Under the pieces are notes generated by a model. That model was not told the DNA's origin, did no database searches, and was given only the letters and a program-made list of their open reading frames with translations. A program made the translations under genes and the position numbers. From positions 1 through 6,978 of the forward strand of contig JALWSJ010000134.1 of the NCBI GenBank assembly GCA_026993705.1: 6,978 bases of DNA, in the 5' to 3' direction. The stretch is from Flavobacteriales bacterium (GTDB lineage Bacteria > Bacteroidota > Bacteroidia > Flavobacteriales_D > Parvicellaceae). Of this stretch, positions 6,724 to 6,978 are shown one piece after another. Position 1 is the first letter of the stretch, and every line of letters begins with the position of its first letter.

Positions 6724-6847
6724 ACTGTGATTTAAGGAACTAAATTCATTTAATTATTGAAATGGTATAATTTAAGACCGTTGCAATATTCCTCGAAAAT
6801 TGAATAGAAACTCATTCTACTTCAATCTTCTGCGTTATCAAAAATTT
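6724..6847. other. AT-rich intergenic region upstream of the VanZ-like gene
   Basis: I see no convincing gene here. The stretch contains the hairpin at 6799-6826 and must carry the promoter of the VanZ-like gene if that gene is transcribed on its own. No full TAnnTTTG element was found; TACCATTTC on the minus strand is the nearest and has one extra base in the spacer. Confidence 0.4.
6799..6826 (-). terminator. Bulged hairpin, weak terminator candidate
   Basis: ATTGAA-TAGAA at 6799-6809 pairs with TTCTA-(C)-TTCAAT at 6815-6826, giving 11 bp with one bulged base and a 5-nt loop. On the minus strand it is followed only by UUUU within UCAAUUUUCGAGG. It lies 22 nt past the stop of the open frame at 6848-6978, so it may end that transcript, but the stem is AT-rich and the U-run is short. 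Confidence 0.3.
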
Positions 6848-6978
6848 TTAATCCTCATTATCAACACGATAAATGCGGTTAATAATTTTTACTAGCCTTG
6901 AATATTTTTGTATAACCTTAAATCCGCAAGTGATTTCGTTATGAAAAGTCAAAATACGCATTAGTATTGGTCTAGCAC
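6848..6978 (-). CDS. Partial open frame entering from the right edge, unidentified
   Basis: The minus-strand frame is open from the window edge for 42 codons to a TAA at 6848-6850; it has no start in the window. It encodes ARPILMRILTFHNEI and ends RIYRVDNED, a basic, isoleucine-rich stretch. I do not recognise a family. An open run of this length can occur by chance in AT-rich DNA, so this may be the C-terminal end of a real gene, a decayed gene remnant, or nothing. A hairpin follows the stop. Confidence 0.25.
   Translation of the reverse strand, partial: ARPILMRILTFHNEITCGFKVIQKYSRLVKIINRIYRVDNED

Noticed and set aside
6750..6815. Minus-strand open frame of 21 codons starting MSFYSIFEEYCNG
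   Set aside because: Its start codon lies in the hairpin at 6799-6826, and it is too short to separate from chance in AT-rich DNA.
1..6978. CRISPR array, tRNA/rRNA, complete insertion sequence, phage or defence genes
   Set aside because: No regularly spaced direct repeats, cloverleaf, transposase motif, terminal inverted repeats or target duplication were seen; the coding content is a standard beta-oxidation operon.

Overview
The window reads as a chromosomal segment of a Bacteroidota bacterium, most likely a Flavobacteriales member. The grounds are AT-rich DNA, A-rich leaders without clear Shine-Dalgarno sequences in front of each start codon, protein families typical of that group, and an intergenic element at the left edge that resembles blocks I recall from Flavobacteriaceae genomes (memory, not checked). 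Every convincing gene lies on the minus strand, so transcription runs from right to left.

Right edge (about 6724-6978): 255 bp with no complete gene. It holds a 42-codon open frame running in from the edge (unidentified), a bulged hairpin after it, and the leader of the next gene. Next comes a 125-residue VanZ-like membrane protein (6346-6723). A 175-bp gap (6171-6345) follows, with a perfect 12+2+12 palindrome at 6262-6287 that is the best operator candidate in the window, although it could also end the VanZ-like transcript.

Centre and left (231-6170): a compact four-gene unit consisting of a MarR-type regulator, then fadN (3-hydroxyacyl-CoA dehydrogenase plus enoyl-CoA hydratase), fadA (thiolase) and fadE (acyl-CoA dehydrogenase with a C-terminal extension). 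Gaps are 33, 35 and 67 nt. Together the three enzymes carry out a complete turn of fatty-acid beta-oxidation: FadE makes the enoyl-CoA, FadN hydrates it and oxidises the hydroxyacyl-CoA, and FadA releases acetyl-CoA. All recognisable catalytic residues are present. The gene order matches the fadN-fadA-fadE operon of Bacillus subtilis, but here a MarR-family gene leads the unit. No acyl-CoA ligase or electron-transfer flavoprotein gene is in the window. The 67-nt gap between fadA and fadE contains a perfect 16-bp hairpin. The operon ends at a minus-strand intrinsic terminator (167-198).

Left edge (1-166): no gene, but positions 15-151 can fold into a three-way-junction structure whose wobble pairs favour an RNA made from the plus strand. 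This, the marR palindrome and the fadA-fadE hairpin are the non-coding features most worth a second look. The coding content is a well-conserved metabolic operon and I see no novel protein system in it.
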